A stretch of 64,000 nt of DNA from an uncultured Pelagibacteraceae bacterium (GCA_902599665.1 CACKGK010000004.1:45664-109663), one strand, 5' to 3'; numbered from the stretch's first letter, positions 19,221 to 29,704 are shown. Numbers and translations are program-made. The notes: generated by a model from the letters alone, not told the origin.

Positions 19221-20429
19221 ATGTTTAAAAATTTAAGTTTTAAAGTAATTATTTTTGGATTCATTTTTACATTTTTTTCATGTTTTGGACAGAGTTTTTT
19301 TATAGGTTTATTTAATTCAAGTATCAGAGAAACACTTTCTATTACACATGGACAATTTGGCACGATTTATGCATCAGCCACTTTATTTAGTAGTTTACTT
19401 CTAATATGGGTTGGAAAAAAAATTGATGATGTAAATGTACTTAAATTTGCAATTTTTGTTACTATACTTTTATCATTTTCTTCTTTTTTCTTTTCCAAAA
19501 CATCATCAGTAGCTTTTCTATTTATTGCAATTTTTTTAATGAGGTTTTCTGGACAAGGTTTAATGTCTCACACAGCTTCAACCACTATTTCAAGATACTT
19601 TACAAAATCGAGAGGTAAAGCATTAAGCATTATTTGGTTTGGTTTATCCTCTGCAGAGTTCATAATGCCTGTATTAATTGTTTATCTTTTAACTCTCTTT
19701 ATTTGGCAAGAACTATGGGTAATCTTTTCTTTAATAGTTTTAATTTGCCTACCTTTGGCATCTTATATTTTAGTTAAAGATGTCAAATTAGATACTAGAG
19801 AGAGTGGCCAAAACAAAATTTTGAAAGAAGAAAATATTAAAAACTGGAAAAGAATAGAGGTTCTTGGAGATTATAGATTTTACATTGTCTCATTAAATAT
19901 GTTGGCAATGCCCTGGATAGCTACAGGAGTATTTGTGTATCAATCATTCGTCACTAATTCAAAAGGGTGGGGTGAATATACAATTGCGCAATCTTTTATG
20001 TCTTACTCAATTTTTTCTGTAATTACTTTAATTGTTGCTGGTTATTTAATTGATAAGTTTACAAGTAGAAAATTACTAATTTATATGAATATTCCATTAT
20101 TCTTAGGAACTTTAGTCATCATGTATTTTGATGCTCCACAAACTGCTTTTTTATTTCTTGGATTGATAGGAATATCAAACGGTCTAGCAAACTTATTAGG
20201 ATCATCAACGTGGGCAGAAATTTACGGGGTAAAATATATTGGATCTATTAAAGCTTTGACTACTGCTTTAATGGTATTTGCAACTGCTTTTGGTACTGCA
20301 TTATTTGGCTTTTTTATAGATGCTGGATTTTCAATTGAAAAAATCTCATTTATTGCAGCAATTGCTATAGCATTCTCTATAGCCTTACTTTTCACTATAC
20401 GAAAAAAATTAAATCCAGTTTATCTCTAA
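19221..20429 (+). CDS. MFS transporter
   Basis: 12-TM pattern with typical MFS organisation. Confidence 0.85.
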   Translation: MFKNLSFKVIIFGFIFTFFSCFGQSFFIGLFNSSIRETLSITHGQFGTIYASATLFSSLLLIWVGKKIDDVNVLKFAIFVTILLSFSSFFFSKTSSVAFLFIAIFLMRFSGQGLMSHTASTTISRYFTKSRGKALSIIWFGLSSAEFIMPVLIVYLLTLFIWQELWVIFSLIVLICLPLASYILVKDVKLDTRESGQNKILKEENIKNWKRIEVLGDYRFYIVSLNMLAMPWIATGVFVYQSFVTNSKGWGEYTIAQSFMSYSIFSVITLIVAGYLIDKFTSRKLLIYMNIPLFLGTLVIMYFDAPQTAFLFLGLIGISNGLANLLGSSTWAEIYGVKYIGSIKALTTALMVFATAFGTALFGFFIDAGFSIEKISFIAAIAIAFSIALLFTIRKKLNPVYL

Positions 20430-20471
20430 TACTGCTTGATTTTTTTATGATCGAGGTGTATCTAACCGACC

Positions 20472-20990
20472 ATGGCAAGAGTTACTGTTGAAGATTGTAT
20501 AGATAAAGTTGATAGCCCTTATGAATTAGTATTAGTTGCAAAGGAGAGAGCAACGCAACTTAATTCAGGTTTGGAACCTACATTAGATAGAGATAATGAT
20601 AAAAACACTGTCATAGCATTAAGGGAAATAGCTGAGGAAACAATCAAAGTTCCTGATTTAACAGATGCTGCAGTTTATAAGTTAAGAAAACATGTCGAGC
20701 AAATTGATGATACTTCAGAGGACGAAGATGATATCGGCGATGATTTCGAAAATCTTTACAAAGGTGAAATTTCTAAAAGTGGTGTACCAATTCTTCCATC
20801 TAAGAGAGCTAGAAAAATTCCAGAAAAAATTCAAGTTTCTAAAGATGATTTAGCTGAGTTACAAAATACAGCTGAACAACCCTTATCTGAACCTGTTGAG
20901 GACATGCAAGAAGAAGAGACTGATGTTTCGTTGGACGAAATGAAAGATCAAGAAGAGACTGTATCAGACGAAACAGAAAACCAAGAATAA
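20472..20990 (+). CDS. rpoZ: RNA polymerase omega subunit with long acidic C-terminal extension
   Basis: [34 protein letters not shown]-terminus. Confidence 0.9.
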   Translation: MARVTVEDCIDKVDSPYELVLVAKERATQLNSGLEPTLDRDNDKNTVIALREIAEETIKVPDLTDAAVYKLRKHVEQIDDTSEDEDDIGDDFENLYKGEISKSGVPILPSKRARKIPEKIQVSKDDLAELQNTAEQPLSEPVEDMQEEETDVSLDEMKDQEETVSDETENQE

Positions 20991-20991
20991 A

Positions 20992-22134
20992 TTAACCAAA
21001 TTCCTTTATTATTTTTTCCCTGTGCTCATCTAAATCAGGAATATTACCCCTAGTATTTTCATCTTTGTAGGTAGACATTTTGATAGGGTTTCCTGCAGAT
21101 TTAAATTCTCCAATAATTTTATGGTATGATTTTACAATCATATTTCTTTCTTGAATTTGAGGATTTTCTACAGCTTGTTTTATATTAAAAATTGGCCCGC
21201 ATGGAATTTTCAATTCTTCCATTTCTTTAACCCATTCATCTGTAGATTTGGAGCTTAATTGTTTTTCAAAAATTTCTTTTAAGTGATCCATGTTTTCACA
21301 TCTTAGTGAATTAGAATTAAATCTTTCATCATTTGCAGTTTCAGGAATTTTTAATACGTCACAAAGTTTTGTAAAAAGTTTATCATTTCCTGCAGCAATA
21401 ATTATATAACTATCTTTCGTTTTAAAAGCTTCAAAGGGAGCAATAGATGGATGTCTTGAACCCATTGGTCCTGGAATTTCATTTTTGGAAAGATATCTTG
21501 CAATTGCATTTTCTAAAATTGCTATTTGGCAATCTAACATTGAGACATCTATAAAAGCTCCTTTACCTGTTTTTTGTCTATCGTATAAAGCTGCATTAAT
21601 TCCAATTGCTGTAAACAGACCTGCTGTGATATCACCAATAGAGGTTCCAACTCTTGTTGGTACTGAGTTTGGATGGCCAGTTACACTCATCAAGCCTCCC
21701 ATACCTTGAACGACCATGTCATATGCTGGTAGCTCTTTTAAAGGTCCAGTTTGGCCAAAACCTGATGCCGATGCATAAATTAATTTGGGATATTTTTTAC
21801 TTACATCTTTCCAGCCAAAACCCCATTTTTCTAATGTACCAGGTTTAAAGTTTTCTACTAAAATATCTGCCTTAGATAAAATTTTGTCAAAAATTTTTTT
21901 ATCTTCATTATTCTTTAAATTTAGAGCGATACTTTCTTTTCCTCTATTTAACGACATAAAGTACGCAGAATAATCTTTAACAAAAGGCCCAAATTTTCGC
22001 GAGTCATCACCTGTTTCAGGTGCTTCAATTTTTATAACTCTCGCACCTAAGTCTGAGAGTATCATAGTGCAATAAGGTCCTACTAAAACCCTTGTTAAAT
22101 CAACAACTAATAAATTTTTTAGTGGCCCATCCAT
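20992..22134 (-). CDS. CaiB/BaiF class III CoA-transferase
   Basis: LVVDLTRVLVGPYCTMILSDLGARVIKIEAPETGDDSR; SLNRGKESIALNLK. Confidence 0.93.
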   Translation of the reverse strand: MDGPLKNLLVVDLTRVLVGPYCTMILSDLGARVIKIEAPETGDDSRKFGPFVKDYSAYFMSLNRGKESIALNLKNNEDKKIFDKILSKADILVENFKPGTLEKWGFGWKDVSKKYPKLIYASASGFGQTGPLKELPAYDMVVQGMGGLMSVTGHPNSVPTRVGTSIGDITAGLFTAIGINAALYDRQKTGKGAFIDVSMLDCQIAILENAIARYLSKNEIPGPMGSRHPSIAPFEAFKTKDSYIIIAAGNDKLFTKLCDVLKIPETANDERFNSNSLRCENMDHLKEIFEKQLSSKSTDEWVKEMEELKIPCGPIFNIKQAVENPQIQERNMIVKSYHKIIGEFKSAGNPIKMSTYKDENTRGNIPDLDEHREKIIKEFG

Positions 22135-22160
22135 AATAAAATATACGACATTTCCTTATA

Positions 22161-22189
22161 TTGACTCTTACTAATAAGTTCAATTTAAT
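22161..22189 (+). promoter_or_regulatory. sigma70-type promoter for TRAP dctP
   Basis: TTGACT (22161-22166), 17-nt spacer, TTTAAT (22184-22189). Confidence 0.6.
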
Positions 22190-22222
22190 ATCATTATTAA
22201 ATTAATTTAAAGAGGGGAAAAC

Positions 22223-23233
22223 ATGTTAAAAAAAATAAGTTTTTATTTCACAACATTATTTTTAGCTTTCTCATTAATTGGATCAGCATACGCTGTGACA
22301 CTAAAAGCAAGTCATCAATGGCCTGGAACGCCTAGAGCTGATGGCTCTTATGATCCAAGACATGAAATGGTTCAAATAATTGCAGATGAAGTTAAAAAAG
22401 CAGGAGTAGATTTAGATATTAGAATTTATCCAGCAAAATCATTATATAAACCTAAAGAGCAGTGGAAACCAATGACAACTGGTCAGTTGGATATTTCAGC
22501 ATTTCCATTAGCGTACGCATCAAAATTCCATCCAGAATTTGATGCAACTTTAATGCCAGGAACAGTTAAAAATCATGACCATGCACTAAGATTTAATAAG
22601 GGTCCAATGATGACTGAAATTAAGAGAATTATAAATGATGCTGGTGTTGTTGTTCTATCTGATGCTTGGCTTGGTGGAGGTTTTGCATCTAAGTCAAAAT
22701 GTATTAAAAATCCATCAGATGCTAAAGGACAAGTAATGAGAGCAGCTGGTAAAGCTTTTAACCAAATGTTAGAGGCAGCTGGCGCTGGTATTCAAAGTAT
22801 GCCTTCATCAGAAATTTATACTGGATTGCAAACTGGAGTATTAACAGGTGCAAATACTAGCTCAGGAAGTTTTGTTAGTTATAAAATTTATGAGCAAGTA
22901 ACGTGCGCAACTCCTCCAGGTAAGTTTGGATTGTGGTTTATGTATGAGCCAATTTTGATGTCAAAAATGAGCTTTGATAAATTAAATTCAAAACAACAAG
23001 ATGCTTTAATGAAAGCTGGTAAAGTTGCTGAAAAATATATGACTGCGCAAGTTGAAAATTTAGATAAAAAATTTGAAGACGCTTATAAAGCAGCAGGAGT
23101 AAAATTAGTATATATGGATGCAAACGACCATGCGGCTTGGGTTGAGATTGCTAAACAATCTTCACATAAAGCATTTGCTGAAAAAGTTCCAGGTGGCGAT
23201 AAGCTAATGGAAATGGCTTTAGCAGTTAAATAA
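22223..23233 (+). CDS. TRAP transporter substrate-binding protein (DctP family)
   Basis: signal peptide; EMVQIIADEVKKAG..DIRIYPAKSLYKPKEQWKPMTTGQLDISAFP. Confidence 0.9.
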   Translation: MLKKISFYFTTLFLAFSLIGSAYAVTLKASHQWPGTPRADGSYDPRHEMVQIIADEVKKAGVDLDIRIYPAKSLYKPKEQWKPMTTGQLDISAFPLAYASKFHPEFDATLMPGTVKNHDHALRFNKGPMMTEIKRIINDAGVVVLSDAWLGGGFASKSKCIKNPSDAKGQVMRAAGKAFNQMLEAAGAGIQSMPSSEIYTGLQTGVLTGANTSSGSFVSYKIYEQVTCATPPGKFGLWFMYEPILMSKMSFDKLNSKQQDALMKAGKVAEKYMTAQVENLDKKFEDAYKAAGVKLVYMDANDHAAWVEIAKQSSHKAFAEKVPGGDKLMEMALAVK

Positions 23234-23247
23234 AAAGATATATAAAG

Positions 23248-23283
23248 AACCCCTATTTAAAATATTAAATAGGGGTTTTTTTT
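23248..23283 (+). terminator. intrinsic terminator/attenuator between TRAP SBP and small permease genes
   Basis: perfect 13-bp stem AACCCCTATTTAA-AATA-TTAAATAGGGGTT running into a T-tract that ends at the downstream ATG. Confidence 0.88.
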
Positions 23284-23778
23284 ATGAAACAAAAATATTT
23301 AAAATTCTGTAACTTTAGCTCACAAGCATGTGGTGCTTTTGCTGTTTTAGCTCTACTCCTATCAATCTTGGTTATTGTCGAATTAGTTTTTGAAAGATAT
23401 TTCTTTCAAAGAGCAATCACTTGGCAAACAGAGCTAGTAACAATGCTTTTAGTTGCTTCAACTTTTATAGGAAGCGCGTATGTTTTAAGTGAAAAGGCAC
23501 ATGTTAGCATGGAATGGATTTATGACTTTTTATCAAAGAAAAACATTCTTAGACTTAAAATTTTCACATCACTAATAAGTTTATTATTTTTTTTAATCTT
23601 ATTTTATTTTGGATATTTAATGGTTGAGGAAGCGTTTACAAAAAACTATTCAACAGGAACTGTTTGGGATCCTCCTTTATGGATACCTTATTCTTCAATG
23701 ATGATTGGGGCAGCCTTGATGATCCTTCAATATATTGCCGAAATAATCAAACTTATCGACGAAGAGGGTGGTCACTAA
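23284..23778 (+). CDS. TRAP transporter small permease (DctQ family)
   Basis: 4-TM; WQTELVTMLLVASTFIGSAYVLSEKAHVSMEW. Confidence 0.88.
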   Translation: MKQKYLKFCNFSSQACGAFAVLALLLSILVIVELVFERYFFQRAITWQTELVTMLLVASTFIGSAYVLSEKAHVSMEWIYDFLSKKNILRLKIFTSLISLLFFLILFYFGYLMVEEAFTKNYSTGTVWDPPLWIPYSSMMIGAALMILQYIAEIIKLIDEEGGH

Positions 23779-25109
23779 TGGATCCATTATTAATAGCAAT
23801 CATCGTTGCTGTTTTCACTTTAGTAGTTTTATTTTCTGGAATACCAATTGCATTTGGTTTGAGCTTTGTCTCTATAACATTGTTAGTTGCATTTGAAGGT
23901 TTTCAAATGCTAGATGTTTTTGCCGAAACATTTTACGCAGGACTAAACTCTTTTGTTTTGCTTTCAATTCCTATGTTTATTTTAATGGGAATGGCAGTTG
24001 CCAACTCACCAGCAGGAAAAGATCTATATACAGGATTAGATAGATGGCTTTGGAGAGTACCAGGCGGATTAGTAATTTCTAATATAGGTGCTTGTTCAAT
24101 ATTTGCAGCTTTAAGTGGATCAAGTCCTGCAACATGTGCAGCAATTGGAACTATGGGAATACCTGAGATGAGAAAAAGAGGGTATTCAGATCAAATTGCA
24201 ACAGGAACAATAGCAGCTGGTGGTACGCTAGGAGTTTTAATTCCTCCTAGCATTGTTTTAATTGTTTATGGAATTGCTACAGGAACATCAATTGGAAGAT
24301 TATTCTTAAGTGGCTTGATACCTGGATTTATGTTAGCAGGTATGTTTGCTATATGGGCTCTCATACATAGTTATTTCATTGATAAAGATTCAGCAAAAGC
24401 CTTAAAGAACAGAACACCTCCAACTTTTAAAGAGAAAATTGAAGTCTTGCCAAGAATATTACCTTTCTTAGCAATCATAGCTGGTGTTCTTTATGTTTTG
24501 TATGGTGGAGTAGCCACACCTTCTGAGGCATCTGGTGTTGGAGCTTTTTTGGTTTTTGTATTAATAGCTGTAGTTTACAAAATTTATCAACCAAAGAAAA
24601 TCTGGAACATTGTTAAAGTATCCATGAAAGAAAGTGTGATGATAATGTTTATCATCGCTGCATCTTATCTATTCGCATTCACATTATCTCAGCTTTATGT
24701 AACTCAATCATTAGCACAAAGCATGGTAGAACTAAGTTCTAATAAATGGGTTGTATTTATTTTAATTAATATTTTTCTATTAATAGCGGGTTTCTTTTTG
24801 CCTCCTGTTGCTGTTATTGTGATGACTTCAGCAATATTGCTCCCGGTTATAACTACTTTGGGCTTCGACCCTTATTGGTTTGCAATTGTATTTACAATAA
24901 ATATGGAAATTGGTCTTATTACGCCACCTGTTGGATTAAACCTTTACATAATCAAAGGCATTACACCAGACGTAAGTCTGTCAGAAATATTAAAGGGATC
25001 TATACCATTTATGATAATTATGGCTCTAGCTATATTAATTTTGTGTATTTTTCCCGAAATAGTTACTTGGTTGCCAGATAAAATAATGGGTAAAAGTTTA
25101 GGTTTTTAA
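23778..25109 (+). CDS. TRAP transporter large permease (DctM family)
   Basis: SIPMFILMGMAVANSPAG; GTLGVLIPPSIVLIVYG; ATG at 23778 used instead of ORF start 23664. Confidence 0.92.
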   Translation: MDPLLIAIIVAVFTLVVLFSGIPIAFGLSFVSITLLVAFEGFQMLDVFAETFYAGLNSFVLLSIPMFILMGMAVANSPAGKDLYTGLDRWLWRVPGGLVISNIGACSIFAALSGSSPATCAAIGTMGIPEMRKRGYSDQIATGTIAAGGTLGVLIPPSIVLIVYGIATGTSIGRLFLSGLIPGFMLAGMFAIWALIHSYFIDKDSAKALKNRTPPTFKEKIEVLPRILPFLAIIAGVLYVLYGGVATPSEASGVGAFLVFVLIAVVYKIYQPKKIWNIVKVSMKESVMIMFIIAASYLFAFTLSQLYVTQSLAQSMVELSSNKWVVFILINIFLLIAGFFLPPVAVIVMTSAILLPVITTLGFDPYWFAIVFTINMEIGLITPPVGLNLYIIKGITPDVSLSEILKGSIPFMIIMALAILILCIFPEIVTWLPDKIMGKSLGF

Positions 25110-25124
25110 TATATAAAAAACACC

Positions 25125-26432
25125 ATGCTAAATATAAAAAGAATTTTTGAAACTATTGCTGATGCTGGCCAAAAGATTTTAGAAAAAAAATCCCTTAAAA
25201 GTATTACAAAAAAGAGAGATTTGATCGATCTTTGTGATGACTTGTTATCTACAAAAGGTGCAGCATTTGGAATTACGTTGGCAAGAGATATATTATTTAG
25301 ATATCAAAATCTATCTATAGAGGAAAAAAATAAATTCTTAATTCAGGTTAATCAAAAATATAAACCTGACCCATTAAAAATTGATGAGGCAATAAAAAAA
25401 TATAGTGATAATCAAGATGACTATTCAATCTTAAATTTATCAAGAGTTGCTTCTGGAATTAGAAAAGAGTTGTTTGTAAGACTAAATATGGCTCCAAACG
25501 GAACCTCAGAGATTGTATCACTAAGAGAAGACCTACTTAGATTGATGAAAGAAAATCCAGAATTAAAAAGTTTAGATTATGATTTGATAGATATTTTTAA
25601 AAATTGGTTCAATCCAGGTTTTTTAAAACTAAGAAAAATAACTTGGGATACAAAAGCTGCAATCTTAGAAAAATTATTGAAATATGAAAAAGTTCATTCT
25701 ATGAAAGATATGAATGAGTTAAAAAGAAGACTTGGTAAAGATAGGAGATTTTTTGCTTATTTTCACCCTGCATTAGAAGACGAACCAGTCATTTTTGTTG
25801 AAATCGCATTAACAAAAGGACTAAGTCAATCTATACAAGAATTAACTAGACCCTCTGAAGAAAAAATTAAAAATTATGACACAGCAACATTTTACTCAAT
25901 CAGCAACTGTCAAGATGGACTATCTAGAGTAACACTTGGAAACTTTCTTATAAAAAGAGTTGTATATGAACTTCAAGAAGAGCTTCCTGATGTAAAATAT
26001 TTTGGAACATTATCACCAATGGTTGGCTTTGCAGATTGGTTTAAAAATATGGAAAGTTCCGAAGCAGCTGAAATACTTAGTGAGGCAAATAAAAATAGTT
26101 TAGATTTTTTGAAATCATCTGATTTAAAAATTGGTGATAAAAGAATTGCAGATAATAAAGCTTTGATTAGCAAATTAGCTGTGAATTATTTAGTAAAACA
26201 AAAAAATGATTTTGGATTTCCAATTAATGATGTATGTAGATTTCACCTAAAAAATGGAGCTGATATCGATGACATTGCCATAAATGCAAACGTTTCAGAG
26301 GTAGGTTTTAAAAGGTCTTTTGGTGTAATGGTTAATTATAGATACGAATTGGGAAAAATTGAAAAAAATCACCAAGAATATGTAAACGAGAAAAAAGTTA
26401 ATATATCCAATAAAGTTAAAAAATATGTCTAA
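25125..26432 (+). CDS. malonyl-CoA decarboxylase
   Basis: FAYFHPALEDEPVIFVEIALTKGLS; FYSISNCQDGLSRVTLGNFLIKRVV; LSPMVGFADW. Confidence 0.93.
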   Translation: MLNIKRIFETIADAGQKILEKKSLKSITKKRDLIDLCDDLLSTKGAAFGITLARDILFRYQNLSIEEKNKFLIQVNQKYKPDPLKIDEAIKKYSDNQDDYSILNLSRVASGIRKELFVRLNMAPNGTSEIVSLREDLLRLMKENPELKSLDYDLIDIFKNWFNPGFLKLRKITWDTKAAILEKLLKYEKVHSMKDMNELKRRLGKDRRFFAYFHPALEDEPVIFVEIALTKGLSQSIQELTRPSEEKIKNYDTATFYSISNCQDGLSRVTLGNFLIKRVVYELQEELPDVKYFGTLSPMVGFADWFKNMESSEAAEILSEANKNSLDFLKSSDLKIGDKRIADNKALISKLAVNYLVKQKNDFGFPINDVCRFHLKNGADIDDIAINANVSEVGFKRSFGVMVNYRYELGKIEKNHQEYVNEKKVNISNKVKKYV

Positions 26433-27426
26433 AATTAATAGATTGGTGTCAGTTGCCCCTATGATGGATTGCACTGATAGGCACGAAAGATACTTTTTAA
26501 GATTGATAAGTAAACATGTGCTTCTTTACACAGAAATGGTGGTTTCCGAGGCAATTGATAAGGGGGATAAAGATAAACTGCTATCATTTGATTTAAGAGA
26601 AAAACCAGTTGCTTTACAATTAGGTGGGTCCACGCCAAAATTATTAGCAAATGCTGCCAAAATTGGTGAGGATTATGGTTATGATGAAATTAATTTAAAC
26701 TTAGGCTGTCCAAGTAAAAAAGTTCAAAAAAATAGATTTGGCGCATGTTTAATCAAAGAGCCAAATTTAGTGGGAGACTGTTTATTAGAAATGATTAATT
26801 CAACAACTTTGCCAGTCACAGTTAAGACTAGAATTGGTTATGACGATGTTGAGGATTACGAACATTTTTATAATTTTATAAAAACTTTAAAGGAGACGGG
26901 GGTTAAAACTTTTATAATACATGCAAGAAAAGCTATGTTGGGTAAATTTACACCTAAGCAAAACCTTAATATACCTCCTTTAAAATATGATTATGTGTAT
27001 AAACTAAAGCAAGATTTTAAAGACCTTGAAATAATTATTAATGGTGGTGTCACTTCAGTGAAAGAAGTAAAAGATCATTTAGATAAAGTGGATGGAGTAA
27101 TGATTGGAAGATCTGTTTATCATTCTCCTTATCTTTTAGCTGATATAGAAAAAGAGATATTCAATAATCATGATATTAAAGAACGGAAAGAAATTGTTGA
27201 GGAGTTAATTGATTATGTTAAGGCTCAAGTACAAATGGGCACAAGAGTAAATCAAGTTATGAGACATACACTAGGTTTATTCCATGGACAAACAGGTTCA
27301 AGCCATTGGAAAAGATATTTAAGTGAAAATATGTGTGTAAGAGATGCGGATGTAAAAAAAATCGATCATATTATGGATAAAGTTAGACTTTCTCCTAAAT
27401 TACATTCGGCAGGTCAAATTGATTAA
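26425..27426 (+). CDS. dusA: tRNA-dihydrouridine synthase A
   Basis: VSVAPMMDCTDRHERYFLRLIS; EINLNLGCPSKKVQKNRFGACLI. Confidence 0.93.
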   Translation: MSKINRLVSVAPMMDCTDRHERYFLRLISKHVLLYTEMVVSEAIDKGDKDKLLSFDLREKPVALQLGGSTPKLLANAAKIGEDYGYDEINLNLGCPSKKVQKNRFGACLIKEPNLVGDCLLEMINSTTLPVTVKTRIGYDDVEDYEHFYNFIKTLKETGVKTFIIHARKAMLGKFTPKQNLNIPPLKYDYVYKLKQDFKDLEIIINGGVTSVKEVKDHLDKVDGVMIGRSVYHSPYLLADIEKEIFNNHDIKERKEIVEELIDYVKAQVQMGTRVNQVMRHTLGLFHGQTGSSHWKRYLSENMCVRDADVKKIDHIMDKVRLSPKLHSAGQID

Positions 27427-28249
27427 TACTATTCTTTCTAATCAGTATTATCTTTTAATTTTATTAATGATAATAACTGCATTTCCAGTTGGATTTTTTG
27501 CAGGTTATTTTGGGATAGGTGGAGGCCTAATTTCTGTACCTGTACTTTTTTTTATTTTTGAAACAGCAGATGTCGATAAATCTTATTTGATGCATCTTTC
27601 AGTAGGAACAGCTTTTTCTATTACAATTTTTACTGCTTTTGTTTCAGTTATGACTCATAGAAAACATAAAGCTGTAGATACGAATATTTTAAAAACTTAT
27701 GGTTTATTTGTAATATTTGGAGTTTTGCTTGGTACATACATGGCAGCATTATTAAATACAAAATCTTTAGTTTTATTTTTTGCTGTGGTTGTATATTTTT
27801 TTGGTGGATATTTATTACTAGTAAAACAGGAATTAAAAAAAAATAAAAAGTTTAAGTTTCTGCCTAGAGTAACGTTTGGTTTCATTTCTGGATTTATATC
27901 TGCACCTATGGGTATTACAGGAGCTATGATGAATGTTCCAATCCTTAGATATTTTGGATATCCTATAAGTAGAGCAATTGGAAGTTCTGCTGCAATTGGG
28001 TTTATAATAGCATCTATTGGCTCAATTGGTTTCTTGACATCTGGTTTTTTACTAAATGCAAATCTTCCTTTAAGCATAGGTTTTGTAAATATTCCTGCAT
28101 TTTTGATTTTCATTCCAATTACATCTTTAATGGCTAGAATTGGAGCAAATATGGTACACACCACCGATAAAAATAAAACTCAAAGAATGTTTGGGGTATT
28201 TTTATATGTAATAGGTACTCTCTTTTTAATTAGGTTCTTAGATCTTTAA
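27419..28249 (+). CDS. TauE/SafE-family membrane protein
   Basis: GFFAGYFGIGGGLISVPVL; GFISAPMGITGAMMNVPIL. Confidence 0.88.
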   Translation: MINTILSNQYYLLILLMIITAFPVGFFAGYFGIGGGLISVPVLFFIFETADVDKSYLMHLSVGTAFSITIFTAFVSVMTHRKHKAVDTNILKTYGLFVIFGVLLGTYMAALLNTKSLVLFFAVVVYFFGGYLLLVKQELKKNKKFKFLPRVTFGFISGFISAPMGITGAMMNVPILRYFGYPISRAIGSSAAIGFIIASIGSIGFLTSGFLLNANLPLSIGFVNIPAFLIFIPITSLMARIGANMVHTTDKNKTQRMFGVFLYVIGTLFLIRFLDL

Positions 28250-29704
28250 TTAAATCTTTTGATCGTATTCGCCTATTTTACCAGTTTTTTGCAGTAAATC
28301 GTCAATAAATTTGAAAATTTTTTTCTTTCTTTCATCAGATGTTGGACTTTCGGTAACGACTACTAACGAAGGTTTATTAGATGAGGCCCTTATTAAACCC
28401 CAAGAGCCGTCTTTAAAAGAAAATCTGATACCATTTACTGTAAGTATGTCATCAATTTCTTGATTATCAATTTGAACATTATTTGTTTTTAAATCCTCAA
28501 TTTGTTTAATTATTTCCTCAACAACTTGATATTTTTCATTATCTTCACAAAAAGGAGCCATGGTAGGTGATTGATAGGTATTAGGTAATTCACTTATGAT
28601 CTCACTCATTTTTTTGTTATTATTATTTAGTAAATGGCAAACTTGAATAGCTGAATTTATACCATCATCATATCCATAACCTAAAGGTTTGTTAAAAAAG
28701 AAATGACCACTTTTTTCAAAACCTGCAAGTGCTTTTTCATTATTTACTTTTCTTTTGATATGGGAATGTCCAGTTTTCCAATACAATGTTTCACACGAGT
28801 TATTTTTCAAGACTTCATCTGTTGAATACAGCCCAGTTGATTTAACATCAACAACAAATTTAGACCCCTTGTGGTTTGAAGATAAGTTCCTTGCAATCAA
28901 TAATCCAATTTTATCTGAAAAAATTTCATTACCATCGTTATCTATTACACCTACACGATCACCATCTCCATCAAATCCAAATCCTATATCAGCATTATTA
29001 TCTTTTACAGATTTACTTATTGCATGTAACATTTCAAGATCTTCAGGATTAGGATTGTACTTTGGAAAAGTATAGTCCAAATTACAATCTAGTTCTATCA
29101 CTTCACATCCTATTCCTCTTAATATGTCTGGCGCAAATATTCCTGCTGTCCCATTACCACAAGCAACTACAGCTTTAATTTTTTTCTTAATTTTGTTCTT
29201 ATCTATAAGATCATTTTTATAAATGCTTTGAAAATCAATAATTTCTTTTTCATTTCCATGACCTTTAATAAATTTGTTATTTAAGGTTATATTTTTTAAT
29301 TCTTTCATTTCTTCTGGCGCATGAGTCAATCCTTTTTTGATCCCCATCTTTACACCTGTCCAACCATTTTCATTATGACTTGCTGTCACCATTGCAACAG
29401 CATCACTTTCTAGATTGAATTGTGCAAAATAAACCATTGGCGATAATGCTAATCCTACATCTTCAATATAACAACCTGTTGACACAAGTCCTTTTTTCAA
29501 AGCTGATTTTATTTCTTCACTATAAGATCTGTAATCATGACCAACTATGATTCTTGGATTTTCTTTTTTTGTGTGATTAATAACCTGAGTTCCTAAACCT
29601 TTCCCCAAATTTGTCACACCTGCTAAATTGATATTATCAGGGTACAACCATCGCGCGTCGTACTCTCTAAAGCCAAAAGGATCAATTTTTATTGAATTAT
29701 TCAT
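28250..29704 (-). CDS. phosphomannomutase/phosphoglucomutase
   Basis: VTASHNENGWTGVKMG; FGFDGDGDRVGVID; GFEKSGHFFF. Confidence 0.92.
   Translation of the reverse strand: MNNSIKIDPFGFREYDARWLYPDNINLAGVTNLGKGLGTQVINHTKKENPRIIVGHDYRSYSEEIKSALKKGLVSTGCYIEDVGLALSPMVYFAQFNLESDAVAMVTASHNENGWTGVKMGIKKGLTHAPEEMKELKNITLNNKFIKGHGNEKEIIDFQSIYKNDLIDKNKIKKKIKAVVACGNGTAGIFAPDILRGIGCEVIELDCNLDYTFPKYNPNPEDLEMLHAISKSVKDNNADIGFGFDGDGDRVGVIDNDGNEIFSDKIGLLIARNLSSNHKGSKFVVDVKSTGLYSTDEVLKNNSCETLYWKTGHSHIKRKVNNEKALAGFEKSGHFFFNKPLGYGYDDGINSAIQVCHLLNNNNKKMSEIISELPNTYQSPTMAPFCEDNEKYQVVEEIIKQIEDLKTNNVQIDNQEIDDILTVNGIRFSFKDGSWGLIRASSNKPSLVVVTESPTSDERKKKIFKFIDDLLQKTGKIGEYDQKI

Noticed and set aside
27697-28164. 155-aa ORF antisense to TauE/SafE gene
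   Set aside because: Shadow ORF of a hydrophobic gene; its Pro/Ile/Lys-rich pattern is expected from the complement of the TM codons.
28755-29075. 106-aa ORF antisense to phosphomannomutase gene
   Set aside because: Nested in a well-supported CDS with no recognisable domain or start signal.
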